Numbered from the stretch's first letter, positions 35,438 through 45,713 are shown. The stretch: 64,000 nt of DNA from Symbiopectobacterium purcellii (GCF_019797845.1 NZ_CP081864.1:3720001-3784000), one strand, 5' to 3'. Numbers and translations are program-made. Notes: generated by a model not told the origin, from the sequence alone.

Positions 35438-37057
35438 ATGAAACCATTTCAGAAGCATTTTATTCTTCAAGTCAATTTACGACGTCTCATTCTTTTCATC
35501 GCACTATCGGGTATGTCAGTTATTTTTGTAAATAGCTATTTCGCCTTCTACGACACGCAAAAAAAGTTATTGACCGATCAGTTTTTTAAAATAAACCTCA
35601 ACTATTCATTAAAACTTGCAAATACCGTCGAGACTTTTTTTTCTTCTTCCCAATCACAACTCAGTTTTAGCGCCCAACTGCTCGCCGATAACATGAAAAA
35701 TGCCGACACGCTGCAAAAAGAGCTCGAGCGGATTCGGCAGATTGGTCATCGCTTCAACTCCGTCTCGGTTATTGACAAGCAGGGCTACATTCGCGCGTTC
35801 TCCCCATTACAACCTGGGGTGATTGATGCGCGACTGACTTCCCCTTCCCATGCGGCCACCGTTCAGGCCAACACCTTTTTTATCAGTCAGCCCTATGTTT
35901 CTCTAATTGGTAACCTGATTGTCTATATTTCTGTGCCTATCCACAATGCTGAAGGTGAACAGCTAGGGTACGTTGGCGGTTCTATTTATCTCAACAACCG
36001 CAATGCAACAAATGAATTTATGAATTCGCAGTTTGATGATGATAATTACGATACCTATGTCCTCAATAAAGATGGAACAATTATTTATCATCATGATAAA
36101 AGCCGCATTGGGCAAAAAATAGACGACAACTCATTAAAACAGATGGCGCTATTGGGGAACGAAGGCAATTTTCGTCTGACCGATTCACAAGGAGCAACAT
36201 TTTTAGCCGGGTTCGCCAAAGTTAAACGCGCGGATTGGATTATTCTTACGCTACAAACGGAACAAATTGTCACTCAGGCATTAAATAACGTAATGATTGA
36301 TGTGACAAAGAAAAGTGCGCCCGTGCTGCTCATCACCCTGTTCATGATTACCTTGCTGACGATCTACATCGCCAAACCGCTGCGCATGCTGGGACTGGCA
36401 GCCAGCCGTATGGACGATCCTGATGTCATCAGCAAAATTCGTGCGGTATCTTCCTGGTATTTCGAAGTCGAACACCTTAAGCGCGTCATCCTGTGGGGCA
36501 CTATTCTGCTGCATAAACGTATCGGAAAACTCAGTTCGCAGGCTCACACTGACCCGCTCACCGGCCTGCTCAACCGGCGTGGATTGCACGAAAACATTGA
36601 AATGTCGCTGCTCAACAACAGCGTCGTTTCAGTGATTGTTATCGATATTGATCACTTTAAGAATGTGAATGACACCTACGGGCACGATGTAGGCGATGAA
36701 GTGATTAAAATGCTGGGACGACATTTAAAAACCAACTCGTGCAAAACGGATCTGGTGTGCCGCACCGGCGGTGAAGAGTTCTTGATGCTGCTGCCCGGCA
36801 TTGATATCCACCTTGCCGTGGTGATTGCCGAGCGGCTACGCAAAAATGTCGCGGAAATGAGTTTCCCCATTTGCCAGCACATCACTATTTCGATTGGTGT
36901 AACCTCCTTCCTGCCGAAAGAAGTGCCTATCGATGCCGCGCTCAAAACCGCTGATAACGCGCTGTATCGCGCTAAAAAGGCGGGGCGCAATAAAGTGATT
37001 GTGCAGGATATTCCGGAGGACCTGGCGATGATGCTGCATAAGCAGCAAAATGATTAG
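35438..37057 (+). CDS. Membrane diguanylate cyclase with periplasmic Cache-type sensor
   Basis: A 539-residue protein. TM1 about 13-35, a large periplasmic domain with the dCACHE look (SVIDKQGYIRAFSPL, YVSLIGNLIVYISVPI, YVLNKDGTIIYHHD), TM2 about 285-307, then a linker and GGDEF domain (about 370-530). The active motif is GGEEF in CRTGGEEFLMLLPG near residue 446, and the Mg/GTP residues DIDHFKNVNDTYGHDVGD are present, so it should make c-di-GMP. The allosteric I-site RxxD is CKTD here, so product inhibition is probably lost. A structured RNA precedes the gene. The gene downstream is a convergent chemoreceptor. Confidence 0.92.
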   Translation: MKPFQKHFILQVNLRRLILFIALSGMSVIFVNSYFAFYDTQKKLLTDQFFKINLNYSLKLANTVETFFSSSQSQLSFSAQLLADNMKNADTLQKELERIRQIGHRFNSVSVIDKQGYIRAFSPLQPGVIDARLTSPSHAATVQANTFFISQPYVSLIGNLIVYISVPIHNAEGEQLGYVGGSIYLNNRNATNEFMNSQFDDDNYDTYVLNKDGTIIYHHDKSRIGQKIDDNSLKQMALLGNEGNFRLTDSQGATFLAGFAKVKRADWIILTLQTEQIVTQALNNVMIDVTKKSAPVLLITLFMITLLTIYIAKPLRMLGLAASRMDDPDVISKIRAVSSWYFEVEHLKRVILWGTILLHKRIGKLSSQAHTDPLTGLLNRRGLHENIEMSLLNNSVVSVIVIDIDHFKNVNDTYGHDVGDEVIKMLGRHLKTNSCKTDLVCRTGGEEFLMLLPGIDIHLAVVIAERLRKNVAEMSFPICQHITISIGVTSFLPKEVPIDAALKTADNALYRAKKAGRNKVIVQDIPEDLAMMLHKQQND

Positions 37058-37112
37058 CATCAGGGACTGAAAGAAAAATGGGGCGCGGCCAAGGCTGCGC
37101 CCAGAAGAGCAA

Positions 37113-38780
37113 TTAAAACGAGGTCCAGTCCTGATTATTCTGCGCGGCTGTGCCCGTTGCCAATGCCAACGCGGGCTTGGCTGGCCGAACAAGCGTTGAT
37201 TCCCGCGCGGCCAACGGTCTGGCAGTCGTCTCGCCCGCATTCAGTTTGAATGCACTCACCGTATGGGTTAATGCCGACGCCTGGGATTGCAGCGACATCG
37301 CCGCCGCCGCGGACTCTTCCACCAGTGCCGCATTCTGCTGAGTCGTGGTATCAATCTGCCCAACCGCAACGTTAATCTGGCTAACGCCATCGCTCTGCTC
37401 TTGGCTGGCTTGAGAAATCTCCGCAATGATAGCGTTAACGTCCTGCACATGGTTGGTCAAACGACCCAGCGTTTCATCGGCATTGTCGACCAAACTCATC
37501 CCGTCCTGAATGTTGCTGACGGAGTCATCGATCAACGTCTTAATTTCCTTGGCGGCCGTTGCGCTACGCTGTGCCAGTGAACGCACTTCGCTGGCGACCA
37601 TGGCAAAACCGCGCCCTTGCTCACCCGCGCGCGCCGCTTCCACGGCCGCATTGAGCGCCAGAATATTGGTTTGGAAGGCAATGCTGTCAATAACGCCGAT
37701 AATCTCAGCCATACGCTGCGATGACGATTGAATACCCCGCATTTTTTGCGTCACCGAGAGCATCACTTCACTGCTGTTTTTGGCTGCATCTGATGCCTGA
37801 TGCGAAACCGACGTGGCCTGACGGGTATTATCTGCGGTGTTTTTGATGGTTGAGGTCAGCTCTTCCATGGAAGAAGCGGTTTGTTCCAGCGAACTGGCCT
37901 GTTCTTCGGTGCGTGCAGAGAGATCCTGATTCCCTGAGGCAATCTGTGAAGCCGCAGTGGAAATTGCCTCCGCACCGTCGCGCACTTGACCCACTATCTG
38001 ACGCAAGCTGCTGTTCATGTTATCCAATGCCTTGAGCAGCAAGCCAGTTTCATCCTGATGAACAGCCTGTACGCGGTAAGTGAGATCGCCCTGTGCCACA
38101 CGATCGGCCAATGCCAGTGCCTGATGAATCGGGCGTGTCACGCTGCGCGTAATCAGCCAGGCGATCATACCACCCGCCGCCGCTGCGGCCAGGCAGATCA
38201 ACACCAGCAGCAGACGCGTCTGATTGTAGGTGGTCGTCATGGTATCGAGGGTTTTGGTCATCGTGCCGTTTTGAAAAGCGACCAACTTGCGCACCTGCTC
38301 GCGATAGTTGCGCTGTATATCATTCATGGCGGTGGTGAATTCCCGCACACCCGCCTCACGATCTCCGGCGTTCAGCGCCGCAATAATCTTATCGCCAGAG
38401 GCCAGGAACTGTGGACGAACCTGTTGGATATCCCGAATGATCTGTTGCGATGCCTCGGGGCTATTGCTGGCAACCAATTTATCCAGCAACTGGCCGCCAC
38501 GTTTGCGCAGATCGCCCAGCATGTCCAGTGTGCTTTTTACTTGAGCCGGATCGGTAACCAGCAGCAGTCGCTGATAGGCAACCAACGTGCTGTTCACCAC
38601 ATCGATAAGATCGGTGGTTGTCACAGTATCAGGATAAACCCGCGTGACAATCAGTTTCGCATCTTCATGAAACAACGACAGTTTCGAGATTGAGAACGCA
38701 TTGACCACAAACAGCATCAGCACCAGAAAAGCAAATCCACTGCCGAGGCGATAACCGATGCGCCAGTTAGCGATATTCAT
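37113..38780 (-). CDS. Methyl-accepting chemotaxis protein
   Basis: A 555-residue chemoreceptor with TM1 about 12-30, a periplasmic four-helix-bundle sensor, TM2 about 190-212, HAMP and the signalling hairpin ([20 protein letters not shown]). It differs from the receptor at 856 in the sensor part, so the ligand differs, but it ends with the same docking peptide DWTSF. AAGGAG precedes the ATG at 38780. A sigma-28 promoter about 300 bp upstream places it in the flagellar class III regulon. It converges with the diguanylate cyclase gene. Confidence 0.93.
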   Translation of the reverse strand: MNIANWRIGYRLGSGFAFLVLMLFVVNAFSISKLSLFHEDAKLIVTRVYPDTVTTTDLIDVVNSTLVAYQRLLLVTDPAQVKSTLDMLGDLRKRGGQLLDKLVASNSPEASQQIIRDIQQVRPQFLASGDKIIAALNAGDREAGVREFTTAMNDIQRNYREQVRKLVAFQNGTMTKTLDTMTTTYNQTRLLLVLICLAAAAAGGMIAWLITRSVTRPIHQALALADRVAQGDLTYRVQAVHQDETGLLLKALDNMNSSLRQIVGQVRDGAEAISTAASQIASGNQDLSARTEEQASSLEQTASSMEELTSTIKNTADNTRQATSVSHQASDAAKNSSEVMLSVTQKMRGIQSSSQRMAEIIGVIDSIAFQTNILALNAAVEAARAGEQGRGFAMVASEVRSLAQRSATAAKEIKTLIDDSVSNIQDGMSLVDNADETLGRLTNHVQDVNAIIAEISQASQEQSDGVSQINVAVGQIDTTTQQNAALVEESAAAAMSLQSQASALTHTVSAFKLNAGETTARPLAARESTLVRPAKPALALATGTAAQNNQDWTSF

Positions 38781-39434
38781 TCTTCACTCCTTTCCATATT
38801 GCGTATCACAGCCAGGTTATTCTTCCATTGTTCAATACCATCAAAATGAGTGATGACCTGTTGCTGACGAAGCCTGTCTCGCGTTAACACTAAGCAATAT
38901 AAATGGCTGTTTCGCCGATGTTAGGGAAATAGCATCCCCTCACCCATGATGCAGTGCTATCATCGAAAAAATAAAATCTGACGCTAAGAATTGCTGCTTA
39001 ATGTTACCCAGCAGTCGCCGTCATAATACGTTGCTGATGGTTGTTATCTGCTTCGTTCGCCCCAGATTACCCCTGATGTCTTTAGGTTTATCGGCAGTAA
39101 GCATATCATCTTTACCCTATTGATCGTTTTAATCACTTAAAAATTAACAAATAAAAGCCAAAACTTATCAATATAAGTGGATCGATCGACAGAATCATGC
39201 AATAAGTAAAAAATACCTCTACTGATATTATTTAATAGGGTAAGTGGCACGTCAGATGCAGAGATAATAGAAAAGATTTGTCGTGTGATTGTCGTAGAAA
39301 GGATATTTATCGCAGAGAGAAATAGCATGAAATAACAGTATGACAACGAAAGCGGGGCGTATCGAAATAAAAGGTTAACGTGGATCTCCTTATAATCACG
39401 ACGCCCGGCGCAATATCGGGCGTCGTGAACAGCA
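38781..39434. other. Intergenic region between chemoreceptor and uvrA 3' end
   Basis: About 650 bp, AT-rich. It contains the sigma-28 promoter of the chemoreceptor and no credible gene; a 69-codon minus frame at 39137-39346 lacks a start signal and codon bias. This is where E. coli has aphA, yjbQ and yjbR. Confidence 0.6.
39088..39114 (-). promoter_or_regulatory. Sigma-28 (FliA) promoter of chemoreceptor
   Basis: On the minus strand: TAAAGATG, 11 bases, GCCGATAA. The -10 box is a perfect match and the -35 matches TAAAG of the FliA consensus TAAAGTTT-N11-GCCGATAA. The gene starts about 300 bp downstream at 38780. Confidence 0.88.
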
Positions 39435-42266
39435 TTACCTGCGTGCCAATATCGGCTTGAGGAAACGGGCAGTGTGCGATGCGTCGCAATTGGCTACCGT
39501 CTCTGGGGTGCCGGACACCAGTATTTGACCGCCACCGCTGCCCCCTTCCGGACCAAGGTCTACAATCCAGTCTGCGGTTTTAATCACATCCAGATTATGC
39601 TCAATCACCACAATGGTGTTCCCCTGATCGCGCAGTTGGTGCAATACGTCCAACAATTGCTGAATATCGGCGAAATGCAGCCCGGTGGTCGGCTCATCAA
39701 GAATATACAGGGTTTGACCGGTTCCTCGCTTGGACAGCTCACGAGACAGTTTTACACGCTGTGCTTCACCGCCGGAGAGCGTGGTTGCCGACTGGCCAAG
39801 ACGAATATAGGAAAGCCCCACGTCGATAAGGGTTTGCAGCTTGCGCGCCAACGCAGGAATGGCATCAAAGAAGTCACGCGCCTCCTCAATGGTCATTTCC
39901 AACACTTCGTGGATGCTTTTACCCTTATATTTGATTTCCAGCGTTTCACGGTTGTAGCGTTTGCCTTTGCACTGATCGCACGGTACATAGATATCCGGCA
40001 AGAAGTGCATCTCCACTTTGATGACGCCATCGCCCTGACAGGCCTCACAGCGCCCGCCGCGCACGTTGAAACTAAAGCGCCCCGGGTTGTATCCGCGGCT
40101 TCTCGCTTCTGGTACGCCAGCAAACAGTTCACGGATAGGGGTAAATACGCCCGTATAAGTCGCCGGGTTGGAACGCGGTGTGCGCCCAATCGGGCTTTGA
40201 TCGATATCGATCACCTTATCAAAATGCTCAAGACCATGAATTTCACGGTACGGTGCCGGTTCCGCCAGCGTTGCACCATTGAGTTGACGTTGCGCCAGCG
40301 GAAACAGCGTATCGTTAATCAGCGTCGATTTGCCGGAACCAGAGACACCGGTGATGCAGGTGAACAACCCGACAGGCAGCGTCAGCGTGACATCTTTCAG
40401 GTTGTTGCCCTTCGCGCCCACCAGCTTTAGCACTTTGGTAGGATCGGCAGGCACCCGTTGCGACGGCACTGAGATTTTTCGCTCACCGCTCAGGTACTGT
40501 CCGGTCAGCGATTCAGGCACCGCCATAATCTTTTCTACCGTACCTTCCCCTACCACCTGGCCGCCGTGCACCCCAGCACCCGGACCGATATCAATCACAT
40601 GATCCGCCGCGCGAATGGCGTCTTCATCGTGTTCCACCACAATCACCGTGTTACCCAGATTGCGCAGGTGGATCAAGGTTTCCAGCAGGCGTTCATTGTC
40701 CCGCTGGTGCAAGCCAATGGAGGGTTCATCCAATACGTACATCACCCCCACCAACCCGGCACCAATTTGGCTCGCCAGTCGGATACGCTGCGCTTCACCG
40801 CCAGAAAGAGTTTCGGCAGAACGCGACAGCGACAGGTAGTTCAATCCTACGTTCACCAGGAACTTCAGACGATCGCCTATCTCCTTCAACACCTTTTCAG
40901 CAATCTGCGCGCGCTGACCACTTAGCTTCATGTTTTGGAAGAATGTCATCGCATGGCCGATACTCATGTCGGAAATCTGCGGCAGCGTAGTCTGTTCGAC
41001 AAACACATGGCGCGCTTCCTTACGCAGGCGCGTGCCGCTGCAACTGGCACAGGGACGATTGCTGATGAACTTGGCCAGCTCTTCGCGCACCGCGCTTGAT
41101 TCGGTTTCCTTGTAACGCCGCTCCATGTTGTTCAACACGCCCTCGAAAGGATGGCGTCGCACCGACGTATCGCCACGATCGTTGATGTATTTGAACTCGA
41201 TAGTGTCTTTACCGGAGCCGTAAAGAATGACGTGACGAATTTTTTCACTCAGGCTGTCGTAGGGGGCCTCGACATCAAAACGGTAATGCTCCGCCAGTGA
41301 ACGCAGCATCTGAAAATAGTAAAAGTTGCGTCGATCCCAGCCGCGAATAGCCCCCCCCGCCAGCGACAGCTCACCGTTTTGCACCACACGCGCTGGATCG
41401 AAGAACTGTTGCACGCCCAATCCATCACAGCTCGGACAGGCACCTGCCGGGTTGTTAAAGGAGAACATGCGCGGTTCCAGCTCATGCATGCTGTAGCCAC
41501 ACTGCGGACAAGCAAAGTTGGCGGAGAACAGCAGTTCGGGCAACTTGCTGTCATCCATATCCGCCACGATGGCGCTACCGCCGGAAAGCTCCAGCGCAGT
41601 TTCAAACGATTCCGCCAGACGCTGTGCCAAATCTTCACGCACCTTGAAACGATCGACCACCACTTCAATGGTGTGTTTTTTCTGTAATTCCAGCTTGGGC
41701 GGATCGGAAAGATCGCACACTTCGCCGTCGATACGGGCGCGGATATAGCCTTGTGTCGCCAGGTTTTCCAGCGTTTTGGTGTGCTCCCCTTTGCGATCTT
41801 TAACAATGGGGGCGAGCAGCATCAGGCGAGTCCCTTCCGGCTGCGCCAGCACGTTATCCACCATCTGACTGACAGTCTGTGCTGCCAGTGGTACGTCGTG
41901 ATCCGGACAGCGTGGCTCACCCACGCGGGCAAAGAGCAGGCGCAAATAGTCGTGAATCTCGGTGATGGTACCCACGGTTGAGCGCGGGTTATGAGATGTG
42001 GATTTTTGCTCGATGGAAATCGCCGGTGACAACCCTTCGATATGATCGACGTCCGGCTTCTCCATTAACGAGAGAAACTGGCGCGCGTAGGCAGACAACG
42101 ATTCAACGTAGCGCCGCTGCCCTTCCGCATACAGGGTATCAAACGCCAGCGACGATTTACCGGATCCCGACAACCCGGTGACCACAATCAGTTTATCGCG
42201 GGGAATTACCAGATTGATATTTTTGAGGTTATGAGTACGGGCACCACGAACTTCGATCTTATCCAT
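39435..42266 (-). CDS. uvrA: Excinuclease ABC subunit A
   Basis: A 943-residue DNA-damage recognition ATPase of nucleotide excision repair (E. coli 940). It has two ABC modules: Walker [10 protein letters not shown] near residue 31 and GVSGSGKST near 640; signatures LSGGEAQRI and LSGGEAQRV. Zinc-binding cysteines are in [10 protein letters not shown]...CPSCDGLG and CEACQGDGV...CDQCKGKRY. It is divergent from ssb, with a LexA box in the shared region. Intact. Confidence 0.97.
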   Translation of the reverse strand: MDKIEVRGARTHNLKNINLVIPRDKLIVVTGLSGSGKSSLAFDTLYAEGQRRYVESLSAYARQFLSLMEKPDVDHIEGLSPAISIEQKSTSHNPRSTVGTITEIHDYLRLLFARVGEPRCPDHDVPLAAQTVSQMVDNVLAQPEGTRLMLLAPIVKDRKGEHTKTLENLATQGYIRARIDGEVCDLSDPPKLELQKKHTIEVVVDRFKVREDLAQRLAESFETALELSGGSAIVADMDDSKLPELLFSANFACPQCGYSMHELEPRMFSFNNPAGACPSCDGLGVQQFFDPARVVQNGELSLAGGAIRGWDRRNFYYFQMLRSLAEHYRFDVEAPYDSLSEKIRHVILYGSGKDTIEFKYINDRGDTSVRRHPFEGVLNNMERRYKETESSAVREELAKFISNRPCASCSGTRLRKEARHVFVEQTTLPQISDMSIGHAMTFFQNMKLSGQRAQIAEKVLKEIGDRLKFLVNVGLNYLSLSRSAETLSGGEAQRIRLASQIGAGLVGVMYVLDEPSIGLHQRDNERLLETLIHLRNLGNTVIVVEHDEDAIRAADHVIDIGPGAGVHGGQVVGEGTVEKIMAVPESLTGQYLSGERKISVPSQRVPADPTKVLKLVGAKGNNLKDVTLTLPVGLFTCITGVSGSGKSTLINDTLFPLAQRQLNGATLAEPAPYREIHGLEHFDKVIDIDQSPIGRTPRSNPATYTGVFTPIRELFAGVPEARSRGYNPGRFSFNVRGGRCEACQGDGVIKVEMHFLPDIYVPCDQCKGKRYNRETLEIKYKGKSIHEVLEMTIEEARDFFDAIPALARKLQTLIDVGLSYIRLGQSATTLSGGEAQRVKLSRELSKRGTGQTLYILDEPTTGLHFADIQQLLDVLHQLRDQGNTIVVIEHNLDVIKTADWIVDLGPEGGSGGGQILVSGTPETVANCDASHTARFLKPILARR

Positions 42267-42571
42267 TCACATACATCCCGGAGTTAACGCTATTTTCATC
42301 ATCCCGCAGGCGGAGATAACCGGTACGAAACGTGCAATTATGACACAAAAATACACCCGCTGCGTTTTCTAGCACCGCAGATGGCGGCTCAGTGGGGGGA
42401 CATGCAGAAGAAATACGCTAACAAAAAACTGAATAAACATCCAGTACTCTGATGCAACAATGTAACCAATAAAAAAAGTGTGGATGCAACATCGCGGGTA
42501 CTCAGCACAGTGCTGGCATGTTATGATTTCTGGCTTAGACTTTACGTATTGACTCATCAGGAGACACAAGC
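42267..42571. other. Divergent uvrA-ssb promoter region
   Basis: 305 bp; holds the SOS box at 42427-42446 and the promoters of uvrA and ssb. No ORF of interest. Confidence 0.7.
42427..42446. promoter_or_regulatory. LexA (SOS) box
   Basis: AACTGAATAAACATCCAGTA has the CTG-N10-CAG core of LexA operators and lies in the uvrA-ssb divergent region, as in E. coli, where uvrA and ssb are SOS-regulated. Confidence 0.75.
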
Positions 42572-43114
42572 ATGGCCAGCAGAGGCGTTAATAAAGTGAT
42601 TCTTGTCGGGAATCTGGGGCAAGACCCGGAAGTCCGTTATCTGCCGAACGGTGGTGCCGTTGCTAACCTGACTCTGGCCACGTCGGATACCTGGCGCGAC
42701 AAGCAGACCGGCGAGCAGAAAGAGCGCACAGAATGGCACCGCGTCACGCTGTACGGCAAGCTGGCTGAAGTGGCTGGAGAATACCTGCGTAAAGGCTCGC
42801 AGGTGTATGTCGAAGGTCAACTGCGCACGCGTAAATGGCAGGATCAGGGTGGGCAGGATCGTTACACCACGGAAGTGGTAGTCGACATTTCCGGCTCCAT
42901 GCAGATGCTGGGCGGCCGTCAAGGCGGTAGCGCACCAGCAGGCGGCAACGCAGGCAACAGCGCACCGCAGGGTGGCTGGGGACAACCACAGCAGCCTCAG
43001 GGCGGTCAGGCTTTCAGCGGTGGTGCACAGCAAGCGCCGCGCCAGCAGAACAATGCCCCGATGCCTGGCGGCAATGAGCCGCCGATGGACTTTGACGACG
43101 ATATTCCGTTCTAA
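42572..43114 (+). CDS. ssb: Single-stranded DNA-binding protein
   Basis: A 180-residue tetrameric SSB (E. coli 178). The OB-fold covers about residues 1-112 ([20 protein letters not shown]). A Gly/Gln-rich linker follows, then the acidic protein-docking tip MDFDDDIPF that recruits replication and repair partners. AGGAG precedes the ATG. It is divergent from uvrA across the SOS box. A strong hairpin follows the stop. Confidence 0.97.
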   Translation: MASRGVNKVILVGNLGQDPEVRYLPNGGAVANLTLATSDTWRDKQTGEQKERTEWHRVTLYGKLAEVAGEYLRKGSQVYVEGQLRTRKWQDQGGQDRYTTEVVVDISGSMQMLGGRQGGSAPAGGNAGNSAPQGGWGQPQQPQGGQAFSGGAQQAPRQQNNAPMPGGNEPPMDFDDDIPF

Positions 43115-43130
43115 GTTTTTGGTTCAGCAA

Positions 43131-43166
43131 AAACATAACGTCCTGCTAAAGCAGGACGTTATGTTT
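43131..43166 (+). terminator. Hairpin after ssb
   Basis: AAACATAACGTCCTGC-TAAA-GCAGGACGTTATGTTT, a perfect 16-bp stem 16 bases after the ssb stop codon. The A-run before and T-run after suggest bidirectional termination. Confidence 0.85.
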
Positions 43167-43215
43167 GAAGGATTCATGTTGAAATTCATAATGCCACAAC
43201 ACCGCGCCCCCTCCA

Positions 43216-43824
43216 CTATTTCACCATTCCCCCGTTATACAGCTCATCACCTCTTCCCGAATTAATCATTTCGTTAACATGCTGCCGACGCTCAGAACGC
43301 GCTCTCGCACTGTTCACTCGATCTTCCTGATATCGATCTTCTCGTTCACGCATAACTTGCATGTTTTTTTGTGAGCGATTAAAGCTGGTATTGACGTTTT
43401 TATTCAACGTATCAATGGTTGCCTTGATCTCTCCCAGGTTGGCCATTTTGGATGCATGATGCGGGTAAGAAGAGCTTTCTATTTTAGCTGTCAGTTGATT
43501 TGCACGCGCGCTTACCACGTTTATATCGGCTAACAGCTGTCTGAGGCTGTTTACATTAGGACGTTGCCAGTGTGTCGGATTTTGCAAATCGCGATTAAAC
43601 GTTGTCACCAGATTCTCAACGTATTTCACGGCCTTTCTCAATCCAAGGATATCCTTCATTCGGACCGTTTTGGCACTGGTTGTGATTTCTCTATTGGCCG
43701 CACTGGTTTGATTACTGTTTGCTGTCGAGATACTTATCATTACCGCTGATACCCTTTCATTATTAAATTCAGCGGAAATGCTATAGGGTGATCGATTGAT
43801 AATCTTCCATTTACAGTTCGCCAT
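43216..43824 (-). CDS. Hypothetical protein, unrecognised
   Basis: A 202-residue hydrophilic frame that I cannot assign. The N-terminus (MANCKWKIINRSPYSISAEF) is followed by a Ser/Thr/Asn-rich stretch (MISISTANSNQTSAANREIT), a helical middle, and a strongly charged, Arg/Glu-rich C-terminal helix (REREDRYQEDRVNSARARSE). No signal peptide or membrane span. It is more AT-rich than its neighbours. No good ribosome-binding site stands before the ATG at 43824; the ATG at 43740 would give a polar Ser-rich start, as in some secreted effectors, but that is speculation. It follows the broken Rieske oxygenase gene by 26 bases on the same strand. Confidence 0.5.
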   Translation of the reverse strand: MANCKWKIINRSPYSISAEFNNERVSAVMISISTANSNQTSAANREITTSAKTVRMKDILGLRKAVKYVENLVTTFNRDLQNPTHWQRPNVNSLRQLLADINVVSARANQLTAKIESSSYPHHASKMANLGEIKATIDTLNKNVNTSFNRSQKNMQVMREREDRYQEDRVNSARARSERRQHVNEMINSGRGDELYNGGMVK

Positions 43825-43850
43825 CAGGGCCCGTCCGGCGTCTGAATCGA

Positions 43851-44873
43851 TTATCGCAACGCGTGCTGTGTTTCCCGCTCTGCCACCTGTGCTTTTGCCG
43901 TTTTCTGCATCATTCGACGCAAGCGAGAGAGCCCAACATCATGTTGATAGAGGTATTCGTAAGCGTTCGCGTCCGGTGCCAAGTTTTCCAGCAAGCGCCT
44001 ATCCTGTTCCAGTACGGCCCAATGCAATTTCTCTAAACGATTTCGGTACATAAAACGCCACATATCCCGCTGCCAGCCCGAGACACGACGAATACGCCAG
44101 AAAAAAACGCGGCAGTTATCGTTATCTTCCGGCCCCACCATGCTGACAATCCAGAAAGGGCCACCGGGCCCGAAACGTTGCTGATAGGGAATGGAAAGTC
44201 GCATCCAGTAAGCACCGCTGATGCCTAATTCCACCCAATCAAAATTAACGCCAGATTGATGTTTTTTCCTGAAGATGAAACCGCTTGATGTCGGATCGAG
44301 CACCATCTCCGCTTTACGCGCCCCCTGCGCCATGGAATGAGACGCGGAATGCAGATACGTCCCGTGCATCGGGTCCATCACATTTTCCAGCGCATACTAA
44401 TAGTTACACCGCCAGGCGGCAGTGCAGAGAAAATGACTGTAACTTTCGCCGTCGGCCAGCTCTTCAGGGAACACCAACGGCTCCGCTGCCTGGTTGGCGG
44501 TAACACCGAACCAGAGAAAAATGGCACCATAGGCTTCTTTCACCGGATAGCTAACCACCATACGTTGCCCCACTAACGGGCAGCGTTCAACGGCGGGCAC
44601 ATCCTTGACCACCCCATCCCCTGCCACCTCGACACCGTGATACCAGCAGGCGATGCGATCGCCAAGGTTCCAGCCAAGCGACAGACGAGCCCCCCGGTGC
44701 GGACAGCGGTCTTCCAGTGCCTGAACCTGTCCGTCGCTGTCGCGCCACACGACAATCTGCTCACCCAAACGGGTGATGCCAACAGGATTGGCTTGCACTT
44801 CCCAACTGGCCAGTACGGGATACCACAAGCCACGTAATCCGCGATCGAGGTATTGTTGCACCGTCGACTCCAT
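43851..44873 (-). pseudogene. Rieske oxygenase alpha subunit, interrupted by an in-frame TAG
   Basis: A single frame of 340 codons encodes an aromatic ring-hydroxylating oxygenase large subunit: N-terminal Rieske domain with CPHRGARLSLG...CWYHG (C-x-H-x16-C-x2-H), then a catalytic domain. It is split at 44397-44399 by TAG between TAAWRCNY and YALENVMDPMHG. Homologues of this group have Gln (CAG) in WRCNYQYALEN, so one C-to-T change explains it. AAAGGAGG precedes the ATG at 44873. Only amber suppression would give the full enzyme. It belongs to a three-gene operon with a Rieske ferredoxin and a small helix-turn-helix-like protein, both also damaged. Substrate unknown. Confidence 0.88.
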
Positions 44874-44884
44874 GGCGTCCTCCT

Positions 44885-45193
44885 TTACTTGCCGTTTTGT
44901 TGCAAAAAGGCCCGTAGCGTTGCTTCCTGCCAGGGCTGACCTTGCTGATCGTAGCTTGCTGTTGAATTCAACCCTTCCACCAATCCGGGCAGGGTGTCGA
45001 TACCGTTATCAAACAGGATTTCCAGCCCGGCGATAAAGGCCAGCGTCCAAGACGTCGGCGCACGGCTTCAGCTCTGCCAGACCCGATTGTGATATCCCCC
45101 GGGAGAATGGATACAACCATTGCCACCGCCAATGGACGAAATGGTAGGCTGCGGCGCTACTCGCGCCGGATTGAATTCCTGCTCGGTCTTCAT
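44885..45193 (-). pseudogene. Small Rieske-operon protein (recombinase-like HTH type), interrupted by TGA
   Basis: A 102-codon frame: MKTEQEFNPARVAPQPTISS...GGYHNRVWQS, stop TGA (45068-45070), then SRAPTSWTLAFIAGLEILFD...LRAFLQQNGK to the TAA at 44885. The whole stretch stays in one frame, so a single nonsense change (for example CGA to TGA) is the lesion. The intact form resembles short proteins, often annotated as recombinase-like helix-turn-helix domain proteins, found beside Rieske oxygenases; this recollection is of moderate certainty. The start ATG overlaps the stop of the upstream ferredoxin (ATGA), and the oxygenase follows by 11 bases. Confidence 0.75.
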
Positions 45194-45502
45194 GCGAGGG
45201 TGTTCTCCGTTAACCTGATTTGAATGTGATTTTCGACGCATCGTACCCGGTAGCAATGCAGGTCACGCTCACCCGGCCCACCGAGACATTGCCCGGTTTT
45301 GATATCAAACACCGCGCCGTGTAAGGGGCACTCAACGCTGCCATCTTCAATAAATCCCTGACTCAGCAGGGCATACGCGTGCGGACAAATATCCTCAAGG
45401 GCGTAGTACTTGCCATCGAGCAGGTAAACGCCGACGGCGTTATTTTCCACGCTGCCACTAAACGGCCTGTTCTCTTGTATCTGATACACGAATCCAGCAC
45501 AT
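45190..45502 (-). pseudogene. Rieske [2Fe-2S] ferredoxin with a 5' frameshift
   Basis: The main frame encodes a Rieske ferredoxin (ALEDICPHAYALLSQGFIED...CPLHGAVFDIKTG: C-x-H and C-x2-H cluster ligands present) that would pass electrons to the oxygenase. This frame has no good start: the first codon is GTG at 45489 without a ribosome-binding site. A strong GGAGG five bases before the ATG at 45502 points to MCWIRVSD in another frame; joining to IQENRPFSG needs two extra bases (TA) near 45484. A 2-bp deletion is therefore the likely lesion. First gene of the Rieske operon; its TGA overlaps the next ATG. Confidence 0.75.
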
Positions 45503-45682
45503 CGCGCCCTCCGATATCGGTTTCATTAGTGAAATAGACGCTATCGTCTTCGAACAACAATAAAATTGATGCTTAAATCGTCAAGGCAGGAGGCAAATCA
45601 AGAGTGGAATTTGTTAAAAGGTGAGTTTAAGACACAGGCGAGATGTGTTGATAAGAAAGGCAAGCAATGCAGAGACGGCAAA

Positions 45683-45708
45683 GGCAACGTCAGAGCATTG
45701 ACGTTGCC
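45683..45708 (-). terminator. Terminator-like hairpin after the SDR gene
   Basis: GGCAACGTCA-GAGCAT-TGACGTTGCC, a 10-bp perfect stem just past the SDR stop (minus strand), followed by TTTGCC. Confidence 0.6.
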
Positions 45709-45713
45709 CATGC

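Noticed and set aside
37986-38693. 235-codon plus frame
   Set aside because: Antisense to the second chemoreceptor.
39137-39346. 69-codon minus frame between chemoreceptor and uvrA
   Set aside because: AT-rich intergenic sequence, no ribosome-binding site, no recognisable family.
39474-40430. 318-codon plus frame
   Set aside because: Antisense to uvrA.
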